A DNA stretch of 15,872 bases from Phoenicibacter congonensis (GCA_030530045.1 JAUMVS010000020.1:1-15872), one strand, 5' to 3'. Positions 1 to 6,238 are shown, numbered from the stretch's first letter. Program-made: numbers and translations. Notes: generated by a model from the sequence alone, not told the origin.

Positions 1-159
1 ATTTGGAATGATTGCTTCGACATCATCGCAGAGAACTGCCCAATCTACCCACTCTTCCACCGCGAGACGGGCACTGCTTACGACTCAAGCAAGATCGAAG
101 GCTTTGGCCCAATCGGCACAACTGGTCTTGTGTTCCTCGGCGCAACTTGCTACGAATAG
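1..159 (+). CDS. C-terminal end of a probable ABC-transporter solute-binding protein (family 5, oligopeptide type), truncated by window edge
   Basis: Frame 1 is open from the first base and ends with TAG at 157-159, leaving 52 visible residues. The segment reads IWNDCFDIIAENCPIYPLFHRE and then GFGPIGTTGLVFLGATCYE. A helix with the pattern 'xIIAExxPIYPLFxxE', followed by a short tail after a 'GF.P' turn, resembles the C-terminal lobe of SBP_bac_5 (OppA/DppA-like) extracellular peptide-binding proteins. Those proteins feed oligopeptides to an ABC permease at the outer face of the membrane. The lipoprotein signal and main domains lie outside the window, so the family call rests on this tail alone. 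A strong terminator 57 bases downstream shows that transcription ends here. It has no visible functional link to the genes that follow. Confidence 0.5.
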   Translation: MWNDCFDIIAENCPIYPLFHRETGTAYDSSKIEGFGPIGTTGLVFLGATCYE

Positions 160-215
160 GACACTACTCGCAATATAAAAACGCGGCTTAACTGCCAACT
201 TTTATAAACGCATTA

Positions 216-245
216 AAGGAGCTCCATTTCGGGGCTCCTTTTTTT
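216..245 (+). terminator. Rho-independent terminator of the upstream solute-binding gene
   Basis: A 10-bp stem pairs AAGGAGCTCC (216-225) with GGGGCTCCTT (231-240), with one G-U pair and a 5-nt loop (ATTTC). The last two T's of the stem continue into TTTTT, giving an uninterrupted run of seven T's (239-245). It lies 57 nt after the stop codon at 159. Confidence 0.9.
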
Positions 246-283
246 ATGCGTGGCAGGTGAGCGGCGCTAGGTTTAGGCTTATA

Positions 284-319
284 GGACAAAAAGTGTGTAT
301 GAAGAGGTCTACTTTTCCC
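284..319. repeat. Bipartite direct repeat, copy 1
   Basis: The 18-bp block GGACAAAAAGTGTGTATG (284-301) is followed by 11 variable bases and then TTTTCCC (313-319). Copy 2 at 374-409 is identical in both blocks with exactly the same 11-base spacing. In copy 1 the TTTTCCC block is the loop of the terminator hairpin at 304-338. No other copy was noticed in the window. Function is unknown. It could be a protein-binding element, part of a structured RNA, or a genome-wide interspersed repeat. Confidence 0.8.
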
Positions 320-338
320 AGTTAGACCTCCTTTTTTT
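304..338 (+). terminator. Second rho-independent terminator, not preceded by a gene
   Basis: An 8-bp perfect stem pairs GAGGTCTA (304-311) with TAGACCTC (323-330). The 11-nt loop contains TTTTCCC, and the stem is followed by CTTTTTTT (331-338). It lies less than 65 nt beyond the previous terminator with no ORF between. It is therefore either a back-up terminator or the end of a short RNA that includes repeat copy 1. Confidence 0.75.
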
Positions 339-373
339 AGCCCAAAAAATTGGTTTAAATCATTTTTCCACTC

Positions 374-409
374 GGACAAAAAGTGTGTATGCGATTGTTG
401 GATTTTCCC
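374..409. repeat. Bipartite direct repeat, copy 2
   Basis: GGACAAAAAGTGTGTATG (374-391), 11 non-conserved bases, then TTTTCCC (403-409). The start is exactly 90 bp after copy 1. Unlike copy 1, the bases around TTTTCCC do not form an obvious terminator hairpin. Conservation of both blocks and of their spacing, while the intervening bases differ, points to selection on the motif rather than a recent simple duplication. Confidence 0.8.
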
Positions 410-444
410 TGGTCGTGGGTTAGTTTTCTAGTTGAAAATTTGGT

Positions 445-460
445 TAGCGGTTTTCCGCTA
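445..460 (+). other. Small GC-capped hairpin in the nifS upstream region
   Basis: TAGCGG (445-450), loop TTTT, CCGCTA (455-460) form a perfect 6-bp hairpin. An overlapping longer pairing is possible between TTTTCTAG (424-431) and CTAGAAAA (458-465). No T-run follows on either strand, so it does not look like a terminator. It lies about 75 bp upstream of the nifS -35 box, so it is not part of the nifS leader predicted here. Confidence 0.45.
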
Positions 461-513
461 GAAAATCGAAGCCTTTGGGGTTGCGAATTTTCATTTCCGC
501 TTGTGTAAAAAAG

Positions 514-531
514 ATTAAAAATATTTTTAAT
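514..531. promoter_or_regulatory. 18-bp perfect AT palindrome immediately upstream of the nifS promoter
   Basis: ATTAAAAATATTTTTAAT is identical to its own reverse complement and ends 4 bp before the -35 hexamer at 536. A perfect dyad in this position could be a regulator binding site. Its A/T tracts could also act as an UP element for the RNA polymerase alpha subunit. Chance palindromes are commoner in AT-rich DNA, but 18 bp without a mismatch is long. Confidence 0.55.
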
Positions 532-535
532 TGTA

Positions 536-563
536 TTGACAATCGATTTCCTCGATGTATAAA
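536..563 (+). promoter_or_regulatory. Sigma70-type promoter of nifS-nifU
   Basis: A perfect -35 TTGACA (536-541) and a -10 TATAAA (558-563) are separated by 16 bp. This predicts a start near 570 and a leader of about 38 nt before the nifS ATG at 608. It is the most consensus-like promoter in the window. Confidence 0.8.
542..556. promoter_or_regulatory. Candidate operator between the -35 and -10 boxes of nifS
   Basis: ATCGA (542-546), spacer TTTCC, TCGAT (552-556) is a perfect 5-bp inverted repeat that fills the promoter spacer. A protein bound here would exclude RNA polymerase, the usual geometry for a repressor. By analogy with IscR/Rrf2 control of Fe-S genes, an iron or Fe-S responsive repressor is plausible. 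No regulator gene is in the window and the motif was not matched to a known consensus. Confidence 0.45.
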
Positions 564-607
564 AATAGTGGTAATAATACACAGATTTAGTTCTGGGAGT
601 AAAGCAA

Positions 608-1858
608 ATGGAAACAATTTATTTGGACAACGCGGCCACTACACGCGTTCGTCAGGAAGTCGTCGACGCAATGCTTCCCTATTTCACTGAGGAATTCGGA
701 AATCCATCGTCGATTTATGGCCTGGGTCAGCGTGCATCTGACGCAGTTCGCGATGCGCGAAACATTCTTGCCGACGCTTTCAATTGCACAGCTAAAGAAG
801 TTTTCTTCACAAGCGGTGGTTCGGAAGGCGACAACTGGGCAATCAAAGGCACTGCTCATGCACACGCTGCAAAGGGCAAACACATCATCACTTCTGCAGT
901 TGAACATCATGCAATTCTTCACTCATGCGAAGCTCTTGAAAAGGAAGGCTTCGAGGTGACATATCTCCCTGTTGACCAGGGCGGACGTGTTTCTGTCGAG
1001 GATTTGAAAAATGCACTTCGTGACGACACAATTCTTGTCACAATCATGCTTGCAAACAACGAGATTGGCACAATTATGCCAATTAAAGAGCTCGCAGAAG
1101 CTGCTCATGCACACGGTGCTGGCACGTCTCCTCAAGGTGGAGCGATGTTTCACACCGATGCTGTTCAGGCATTCGCACACATGCCAGTTGACGTGCAAGA
1201 CCTCGGCGTTGACCTCATGAGCGTCAGCGGACACAAACTTCATGCACCAAAAGGCGTTGGTGCGCTCTACATTCGCAAGGGCTGCAAGCTGCAAACTTTC
1301 ATGGACGGCGGCGCTCAAGAGCGTGGCAAGCGTGCAACGACCGAAAATGTTCCTGGCATCGTTGGTTTTGGCAAAGCAACCGAGCTCATGCGTGCAACTC
1401 TTGAAGAGGACATGGCTCGCGAGAAAGAACTTCGCGACCACTGCATCACTCGCATTTTGAGCGAAATCCCTCACTGCAAACTGAACGGTGACTGGGAAGG
1501 TCGTCTTGTTAACAACGTAAACATTTCCTTCGAGTTCATCGAGGGTGAGGGCATGCTTTTGCAAATGGCTGGCAACGGCGTTTGCGTTTCTTCGGGCAGT
1601 GCTTGCACTTCTGGCTCGCTTGATCCATCGCATGTTCTTTTGGCTATTGGTCTTCCGCATGAAATTGCGCACGGCTCAATGAGACTCACGCTTGACCGCG
1701 ACACGACACTTGCCGACATTGATCACGCATGCGATTCGCTCGTGAAAGTCATTGGCAACCTTCGCGCTATGAGCCCACTTTATGAAGACTTTAAGAATGG
1801 AAACTACGAGAGCATCATTGAATATTACAAAGAAAATGGTGTTCCAAACTGTAACTAG
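608..1858 (+). CDS. nifS: Cysteine desulfurase, NifS/IscS class
   Basis: A 416-residue PLP enzyme that removes sulfur from L-cysteine as an enzyme-bound persulfide and hands it to the scaffold NifU encoded next. The N-terminal IYLDNAATT motif (4-12) is typical of fold-type I aminotransferase class V enzymes. H100/H101 in EHHAIL include the PLP-stacking histidine, and D184 and Q187 (HTDAVQ) contact the cofactor. K210 in SGHKLHAPKG is the PLP Schiff-base lysine. C333 in SSGSACTSGSLDPSHVL is the persulfide cysteine on the flexible loop, which marks the group I (NifS/IscS) type rather than SufS. Length is close to the usual ~400. The start is supported by GGGAG at 595-599, 8 nt upstream. The TAG stop is shared with the AGGAG that serves nifU. 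I cannot separate 'nifS' from 'iscS' naming on sequence alone. The NifU partner and the absence of isc chaperone genes favour nifS. Confidence 0.95.
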   Translation: METIYLDNAATTRVRQEVVDAMLPYFTEEFGNPSSIYGLGQRASDAVRDARNILADAFNCTAKEVFFTSGGSEGDNWAIKGTAHAHAAKGKHIITSAVEHHAILHSCEALEKEGFEVTYLPVDQGGRVSVEDLKNALRDDTILVTIMLANNEIGTIMPIKELAEAAHAHGAGTSPQGGAMFHTDAVQAFAHMPVDVQDLGVDLMSVSGHKLHAPKGVGALYIRKGCKLQTFMDGGAQERGKRATTENVPGIVGFGKATELMRATLEEDMAREKELRDHCITRILSEIPHCKLNGDWEGRLVNNVNISFEFIEGEGMLLQMAGNGVCVSSGSACTSGSLDPSHVLLAIGLPHEIAHGSMRLTLDRDTTLADIDHACDSLVKVIGNLRAMSPLYEDFKNGNYESIIEYYKENGVPNCN

Positions 1859-1871
1859 GAGTTGATTTACC

Positions 1872-2345
1872 ATGGCAATGGATTATTCAGAGAAGGTGAT
1901 GGATCACTTCACCAACCCGAGAAACGTTGGCGAAATTCCTAACTGTAGCGCATGCGGCACAGTTGGCAACGCTGTTTGCGGCGACATCATGCGCATTTAT
2001 CTCGACATTGATGACGACGGCGTCATTCGCGATGCAAAGTTCAAGACTTTTGGCTGCGGAGCTGCAATTGCAACAAGCTCGATGGCAACAACGCTCATCA
2101 AAGGCAAGACAATTCAGCAGGCTCTTGAGGTCACAAACAAGGCTGTTATGGAGGCGCTCGACGGCCTGCCTCCAGTGAAAGTTCACTGCTCGCTTTTGGC
2201 AGAAGAAGGCATTCACGCAGCCCTTTGGGATTACGCTGAGAAAAAAGGCATCAAAATTGAAGGCCTTGAAAAGCCAGTCAGCGACATTTCTGAAAAAGAA
2301 CATGCTCACAATGTTGAGATTGTCGACGACCCTGAGGACCTGTAA
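1872..2345 (+). CDS. nifU: Fe-S cluster assembly scaffold, NifU/IscU-like
   Basis: A 157-residue scaffold on which [2Fe-2S] or [4Fe-4S] clusters are built from NifS-derived sulfur. The three cluster-ligand cysteines of the family are present: C36 in NAVCGD, C62 in FGCGAAIATSS, and C106 in KVHCSLLAEEGI. The conserved aspartate D38 that tunes cluster transfer is also there. Only the N-terminal IscU-like domain is present, without the [2Fe-2S] ferredoxin-like and C-terminal domains of azotobacter-type NifU. Instead it ends in a ~25-residue acidic, His-containing tail (EKEHAHNVEIVDDPEDL) of unknown use. AGGAG at 1857-1861, 10 nt upstream of ATG 1872, overlaps the nifS stop, so the two genes are probably translated in tandem. 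ATG 1878 is a less likely alternative start. A terminator follows at 2379-2403. Confidence 0.93.
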   Translation: MAMDYSEKVMDHFTNPRNVGEIPNCSACGTVGNAVCGDIMRIYLDIDDDGVIRDAKFKTFGCGAAIATSSMATTLIKGKTIQQALEVTNKAVMEALDGLPPVKVHCSLLAEEGIHAALWDYAEKKGIKIEGLEKPVSDISEKEHAHNVEIVDDPEDL

Positions 2346-2378
2346 GCAAATTTTTTAAACACTCGTTTTAGAAACCCT

Positions 2379-2403
2379 GCACCCCGTTATTACGGGGTGT
2401 TTT
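2379..2403 (+). terminator. Rho-independent terminator of nifS-nifU
   Basis: GCACCCCG (2379-2386) pairs with CGGGGTGT (2393-2400) across a short TTATTA loop and is followed by TTT. The T-tract is short (TTTT at 2400-2403), so read-through into ftsZ is possible. Confidence 0.8.
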
Positions 2404-2415
2404 CATAAAAACGCT

Positions 2416-2421
2416 TATAAT
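2416..2421 (+). promoter_or_regulatory. Probable ftsZ promoter -10 box
   Basis: A perfect TATAAT lies 78 bp upstream of the ftsZ start, just after the nifU terminator. The expected -35 position (about 2392-2399) is occupied by the 3' arm of that terminator and has no TTGACA-like hexamer, so an activator or read-through from nifSU may contribute. In the leader, GTTTAA (2454-2459) can pair with TTAAAC (2467-2472) in a small hairpin ahead of the ribosome binding site. Confidence 0.5.
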
Positions 2422-2498
2422 GGTAAATTGTGTGGAGAATTTTCACGCTCACTGTTTAAATGCAGCTTAAACGAAACAAAAGAATCCATGGAGGAAAA

Positions 2499-3635
2499 AT
2501 GGTGAATCAGAATCTTGACCGTTCAGCCAATATCAAGGTTGTCGGCGTTGGCGGTGGCGGCACAAACGCCATTAATCGCATGGTAGAAGCCGGTGTTCAG
2601 GGCGTTGAATTTATCGCAGTTAACACCGATGCACAAGCTCTCATGATGAGCAATGCAGATAAAACAGTTCACATTGGCGAAGAAATCACTCGTGGTCTTG
2701 GCGCTGGCGCAAATCCTGAAATTGGTTGCCAAGCAGCTGAGGAAAGCCGCGATGCACTTCGCGAAGTTCTCGCAGAAGCCGACATGGTTTTCGTTACATG
2801 CGGCGAAGGTGGCGGAACAGGCACTGGCGCTGCTCCAATCGTTGCAGAAATTGCTCGTGACGAAATTGGCGCTTTGACAGTTGGCGTTGTTACAAAGCCA
2901 TTCGCATTTGAGGGTCGCCTCCGCAGAAACCAAGCTGACCAAGGCGTTGAACTTCTTTCTTCACGCGTTGACACAATGATTGTCATTCCTAACGATCGTC
3001 TTCTTGAGATTGTTGATAAGAAAACTTCAATGCTCGATGCATTCCGCTTGGCCGACGACACACTTCGCCAGGGCATTCAGGGCGTTACCGACCTCATCAC
3101 AATTCCTGGCCTCATTAACCTCGACTTTGCTGACATCCGCACAGTCATGAAGGACGCTGGCACAGCAATGATGGGCATTGGCTTTGGCGAGGGCGAGAAT
3201 CGCGCACTTGACGCAGCTCAAACTGCTACTAACTCAAGCCTGCTTGAGACTTCGATTTCTGGCGCTACTCGTGTTCTGTTCTCAATCGCAGGCGGTGCTG
3301 ACCTCACACTTTCCGAGGTTGCTGACGCTGCTAGAACAATTGAGTCTTGCGCTGACGAAAACGCAAACATCATTTACGGACAAATCATCGACGAAAACCT
3401 CGGCGCTCAGGTTCGCGTAACTGTTATCGCTACAGGCTTCCAGAACCAACCTCGTCAAACTAAGGCCGACTTTGGTTCATCGACTGGCGCAGCTGGCCTG
3501 TTCTCATCGACCGACCGTCCTGCTGCAAGCTCAGCTCCATCAGCTGCTGCTCCAAAGCCTGCTCGTGTTGACTACACTTCAGCACCTTCTGGAGATGACG
3601 ACTACATTCCAGAATTCTTGCGTCGCAGAGGCTAG
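2499..3635 (+). CDS. ftsZ: Cell division GTPase FtsZ
   Basis: A 378-residue tubulin homologue that polymerises with GTP into the cytokinetic Z ring. GVGGGGTNAINRM (16-28) begins the nucleotide-binding domain. GGGTGTGAAP (104-113) is the tubulin/FtsZ signature (T4 loop), and NLDFADIRTVM (207-217) is the T7 synergy loop with its catalytic aspartates. A variable Ala/Ser/Pro-rich linker (about 317-366) leads to the conserved C-terminal peptide DYIPEFLRR (368-376), which binds membrane anchors such as FtsA or SepF. I chose ATG 2499 because GGAGG (2490-2494) lies just before it. The spacing is only 4 nt, and GTG 2502 would have a more usual 7 nt, so the start is uncertain by one codon. An in-frame ATG at 2460 has no ribosome binding site. 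The gene is monocistronic between a nifU terminator and its own. It is separated from any ftsQ/ftsA neighbours. Confidence 0.97.
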   Translation: MVNQNLDRSANIKVVGVGGGGTNAINRMVEAGVQGVEFIAVNTDAQALMMSNADKTVHIGEEITRGLGAGANPEIGCQAAEESRDALREVLAEADMVFVTCGEGGGTGTGAAPIVAEIARDEIGALTVGVVTKPFAFEGRLRRNQADQGVELLSSRVDTMIVIPNDRLLEIVDKKTSMLDAFRLADDTLRQGIQGVTDLITIPGLINLDFADIRTVMKDAGTAMMGIGFGEGENRALDAAQTATNSSLLETSISGATRVLFSIAGGADLTLSEVADAARTIESCADENANIIYGQIIDENLGAQVRVTVIATGFQNQPRQTKADFGSSTGAAGLFSSTDRPAASSAPSAAAPKPARVDYTSAPSGDDDYIPEFLRRRG

Positions 3636-3665
3636 TTTTTACTAATTTTATAAACTTCGAGAATT

Positions 3666-3694
3666 GCCCCAGAAGCCCTGGGGCTTTTCTTTTG
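3666..3694 (+). terminator. Rho-independent terminator of ftsZ
   Basis: A perfect 7-bp stem pairs GCCCCAG (3666-3672) with CTGGGGC (3678-3684), loop AAGCC, followed by TTTTCTTTT. It lies 30 nt after the ftsZ stop. Confidence 0.88.
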
Positions 3695-3722
3695 TGATTT
3701 GCGTGCATTCTCTTGTTAAAAT
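3692..3722 (+). promoter_or_regulatory. Probable promoter of the glycosyltransferase-ligase-radical SAM unit (extended -10)
   Basis: TGTTAAAAT (3714-3722) is a TG-extended -10 with hexamer TAAAAT at 3717-3722. A loose -35, TTGTGA (3692-3697), is 19 bp upstream at the tail of the ftsZ terminator. The same TGTTAAAATT string occurs at the mreB promoter (7421-7430), which supports both. The predicted leader is about 25 nt. Confidence 0.5.
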
Positions 3723-3752
3723 TTATGTTTGACGTCAATTGAAAAGGAATTC

Positions 3753-4751
3753 ATGAACGAAGAAACTAAACAAACTGCGCCTGATGTGGCAATCGTAATT
3801 ACGACCTACAACCGTCGCGAGCTTTTGCGAGTTCTTTTGGAATCGCTTCGCGCTATGACGGTGCAGCCTAGTGAAATTATCATGATTGACAACGAGAACT
3901 CGCCGCTCACGAAAGAATTGGCGGAGGAGTTTGGCGTTGAGAAATATGTCGGCATGGAGGAAAACACTGGCGGAGCTGGTGGTTTTTCGCGCGGTGTTGA
4001 AGAGGTCTACAAAGCTGGACATCGCTGGATTTGGGTCATGGACGATGACGTTTCAGTTGACCCCGATGCTCTTGAGCGCTTGAACGTTTGGGCTGCGGAA
4101 GCTCAAGAAGCGCTTGATTCTGGCGCCGACCTCAAAGATGTAGCGACTGTGTTTCAGTGCAGAAAACACAACTGGGACGGCACGCTTTTCTATTGGCAAT
4201 ATCACTTCATCAACAAGCTGGGCGCGCCAAATCCATTTGCGCCAAGCGAGTTTTCCGATGACGAAAAATCACGTCCAATGAACACAATGTGCTTTGAAGG
4301 CAGCATGTTTCCACGCGATGTTGTGGAAAAGATTGGCCTGCCAGACGCTCGTTTCTTCATTTATTGGGACGACACAATTTATGGCTACCTCGCTTCAAAA
4401 GTGACGAAGATGCTCGTAGTGAACGAAGTCATCATGAACAGAACTCGCCCTTTGAAAAACGTAAAAATCGGCACGGTTCGCAAGCTCAACAGCACAAGCA
4501 ACATGAGCCGCTATCACATCATGAGAAACCGCGGTCACATGGCTCACTACCTCATGATGCATAGTGATTACAATCCAGTGCTTTTCCAGTTCGGCACGTT
4601 CTTTACGCTTTGCAAAGAAATCGTGCGCCTGTTCGTTTCGAGCGAAGTGAAGTCGGGTTTCCCTTGCCTCACGAAAGGCATGAAAGACGGCAAAAAAATT
4701 CGCAAAGACAAGAGCTGGAAGCCCTATTCTGAAGTGCATCCTCTCGACTAA
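3753..4751 (+). CDS. Family 2 glycosyltransferase (GlfT/rhamnosyltransferase-like)
   Basis: A 332-residue GT-A fold transferase, probably cytoplasmic or membrane-peripheral, that moves a sugar from a nucleotide donor to a cell-envelope glycan or lipid-linked acceptor. VAIVITTYNRREL (12-24) is the GT2 donor-binding start. ENTGGAGGFSRGVEEV (70-85) and WVMDDDV (94-100, acidic metal-binding triad D97-D99) are typical of the COG1216 branch, which includes rhamnosyl and galactofuranosyl transferases. FFIYWDDTIYGYLASK (201-216) carries the probable catalytic base, D206 or D207. No strong membrane segment is evident. I chose ATG 3753 because AAAAGGA (3742-3748) precedes it; an upstream TTG at 3729 lies at the predicted transcription start. 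It is first in a three-gene unit, 20 nt ahead of the MurE-like gene, which suggests an envelope role. Donor and acceptor cannot be read from the sequence. Confidence 0.85.
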   Translation: MNEETKQTAPDVAIVITTYNRRELLRVLLESLRAMTVQPSEIIMIDNENSPLTKELAEEFGVEKYVGMEENTGGAGGFSRGVEEVYKAGHRWIWVMDDDVSVDPDALERLNVWAAEAQEALDSGADLKDVATVFQCRKHNWDGTLFYWQYHFINKLGAPNPFAPSEFSDDEKSRPMNTMCFEGSMFPRDVVEKIGLPDARFFIYWDDTIYGYLASKVTKMLVVNEVIMNRTRPLKNVKIGTVRKLNSTSNMSRYHIMRNRGHMAHYLMMHSDYNPVLFQFGTFFTLCKEIVRLFVSSEVKSGFPCLTKGMKDGKKIRKDKSWKPYSEVHPLD

Positions 4752-4755
4752 TTTT

Positions 4756-4774
4756 CATTTTTCATTCGAAAATG
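4756..4774 (+). promoter_or_regulatory. Hairpin covering the start codon of the MurE-like gene
   Basis: CATTTT (4756-4761) can pair with AAAATG (4769-4774), with a T-G pair added inside and a 5-nt loop. This places the ATG of the next gene in the 3' arm. There is no Shine-Dalgarno sequence upstream of that ATG. The glycosyltransferase stop (4749-4751) lies 20 nt before, so terminating ribosomes would melt the hairpin and could re-initiate. The stem is AT-rich and weak, so this is tentative. Confidence 0.35.
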
Positions 4775-6238
4775 GCTTGTTCATTTGAAGATATTGTTTC
4801 AGAGCTCGAGCTTGCGGGCTTAATTTTTGACGTTGCAAACTCTTCTGCAGTGGAAGTTTTTGGAGCTGCATGTAATTCGAGAGAAGTTGCGCCTGGAAAC
4901 ATTTTCGTTTGCAAAGGCAGAAGCTTTAAACCTGCCTATCTTGACGACGCTTTGGCAAAAGGCGCAGTTGCTGTCGTTTGCGACTCTGCAGTAGAAGTTG
5001 AAATCCCGGCAGATATTCCCGCCATCATCACCAGCGACATTCGGCCAGTTCAGGCTGTAGTTTCGAAAGTTGCTTGGGGTAAGCCTGACGAGCGGTTAAC
5101 AATCGTTGGAGTGACAGGCACTCAGGGAAAAACAACCACGACCACGTTTGTAAAAGCTGCGATTGAGGCGTGCACAAACACGAAGTGCGGCTTCATCGGC
5201 ACGCATCTAGTTTTTGATGGCGCCGAAACTTCCGAGCCACCAAACACTACGCCCGAGCCTCCAGATCTTTATCGTTACTTGAACGCAATGGTTCAAAACG
5301 GTGCAACTAATTGCGTCATGGAGATTTCCTCGCAGGGTTTGAAATATGACAGAGTCTATGGGCTCGACGTCAACGTCGCTGCAATCACAAACATCGGCAT
5401 CGACCACATCGCCCCAATCGAGCACCCTTCCGTTGAAGATTACGTCGCAACTAAATTTAGAATTGCTGAGGTTTCAAAAACCGTAGTTGTGAACAAAAAC
5501 CTTGCACTTTTGCCCGAAGTTGTCGAGCTTGCTGCAAAAGGCATGCAAGAACTTGAGCAAAACGGCGACGTTGAAATTGTCAAGTGTAGCGGGGAACATT
5601 TCACTGCGAAGTTGAAACTTCCCGGTGCCTACAACAAAGAAAACGCTGCATGTGCGCTTGAAATTTGCAAGTGCCTTGGCTTGGATGTTCAGAAAAGCGT
5701 TGAGGCGATTTGCGATGTTTCAGTTGAAGGTCGCATGGAGGTTTCTGTTTCTAAAGATGGAAAACTTGTCGGCATCGTTGATTATGCTCACACTAAAAAC
5801 GCATTCGTGAAGTTTTTCAATGCAATTCATGCGGAATATCCTGGTGCTTTTATAATCACCTATTTCGGATGCAGCGCTGGCAAAGCAATCGATCGCCAGG
5901 TTGGGCTGCCTCAAGTTGCGGGAGCTGAAAGCGACTATGTGGTGGTCACATCTGATGAACCTTTTGGTGAAGACCCTCAAGAGTTTGCTGAAAAAATCGC
6001 AGGCAACTTGCCTACTGGAACTGAGCATTGCGTCATTGCAAACCGAGACGAAGCATGCGATTTTGCGTTTGCAAAAGCTGCAGAAATTTTGAGCAAGGGC
6101 ACCGCAGAGAAGTGCGTTGTTTGTGCTTTGGCTAAAGGTGCCGAAGATGTTTGCCCATGTTCGACAGGCGACATTCCCATCATTCCTGACACAAAACACG
6201 TGCCAATGAAAATTGCAGAATATGACGAGCAATTGTAA
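4772..6238 (+). CDS. MurE-like Mur ligase with non-canonical motifs
   Basis: A 488-residue ATP-dependent Mur ligase, closest in layout to MurE, which adds the third stem-peptide residue to UDP-MurNAc-L-Ala-D-Glu. The N-terminal UDP-binding domain shows CNSREVAPGNIFVCKG (34-49). The P-loop is GVTGTQGKTTT (113-123, K120). NTTPEPPDLYRYL (158-170), K228 (the position of the carbamylated lysine), GRME (320-323) and VDYAHTKNAF (336-345) are MurE landmarks. Several key motifs are altered. SSHAL is SSQGL (186-190), the residue-selecting DNPR is DEPF (395-398), and the C-terminal GKGHE is AKGAED (454-459). The third-residue amino acid therefore cannot be assigned, and it may be a paralogue with another substrate. 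No Shine-Dalgarno sequence is visible and the start codon may be in a hairpin. Its last 17 nt overlap the next gene. Confidence 0.8.
   Translation: MACSFEDIVSELELAGLIFDVANSSAVEVFGAACNSREVAPGNIFVCKGRSFKPAYLDDALAKGAVAVVCDSAVEVEIPADIPAIITSDIRPVQAVVSKVAWGKPDERLTIVGVTGTQGKTTTTTFVKAAIEACTNTKCGFIGTHLVFDGAETSEPPNTTPEPPDLYRYLNAMVQNGATNCVMEISSQGLKYDRVYGLDVNVAAITNIGIDHIAPIEHPSVEDYVATKFRIAEVSKTVVVNKNLALLPEVVELAAKGMQELEQNGDVEIVKCSGEHFTAKLKLPGAYNKENAACALEICKCLGLDVQKSVEAICDVSVEGRMEVSVSKDGKLVGIVDYAHTKNAFVKFFNAIHAEYPGAFIITYFGCSAGKAIDRQVGLPQVAGAESDYVVVTSDEPFGEDPQEFAEKIAGNLPTGTEHCVIANRDEACDFAFAKAAEILSKGTAEKCVVCALAKGAEDVCPCSTGDIPIIPDTKHVPMKIAEYDEQL

Noticed and set aside
188..379. Minus-strand 63-codon open frame across the repeats and terminators
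   Set aside because: Its sequence is explained by two terminators and the direct repeat. No ribosome binding site or conserved feature was seen.
284..391. The two 18-bp repeats as a CRISPR remnant
   Set aside because: There are only two copies. The repeat is shorter than usual CRISPR repeats, the 72-bp gap is too long for a spacer and contains a terminator, and there are no cas genes.
923..1672. Minus-strand open frame (249 codons) opposite nifS
   Set aside because: Antisense shadow of a complete cysteine desulfurase gene, with low-complexity Ala/Arg/Asn-rich translation and no domain.
3673..3686. Alternative AAGCCC/GGGCTT hairpin competing with the ftsZ terminator
   Set aside because: It would need a 2-nt loop, which is sterically unfavourable. 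The GCCCCAG/CTGGGGC stem explains the site.
6213..6221. TTG start for the radical SAM gene, three codons upstream
   Set aside because: Neither candidate has a clear ribosome binding site. ATG 6222 is the commoner start type and loses no conserved residue.
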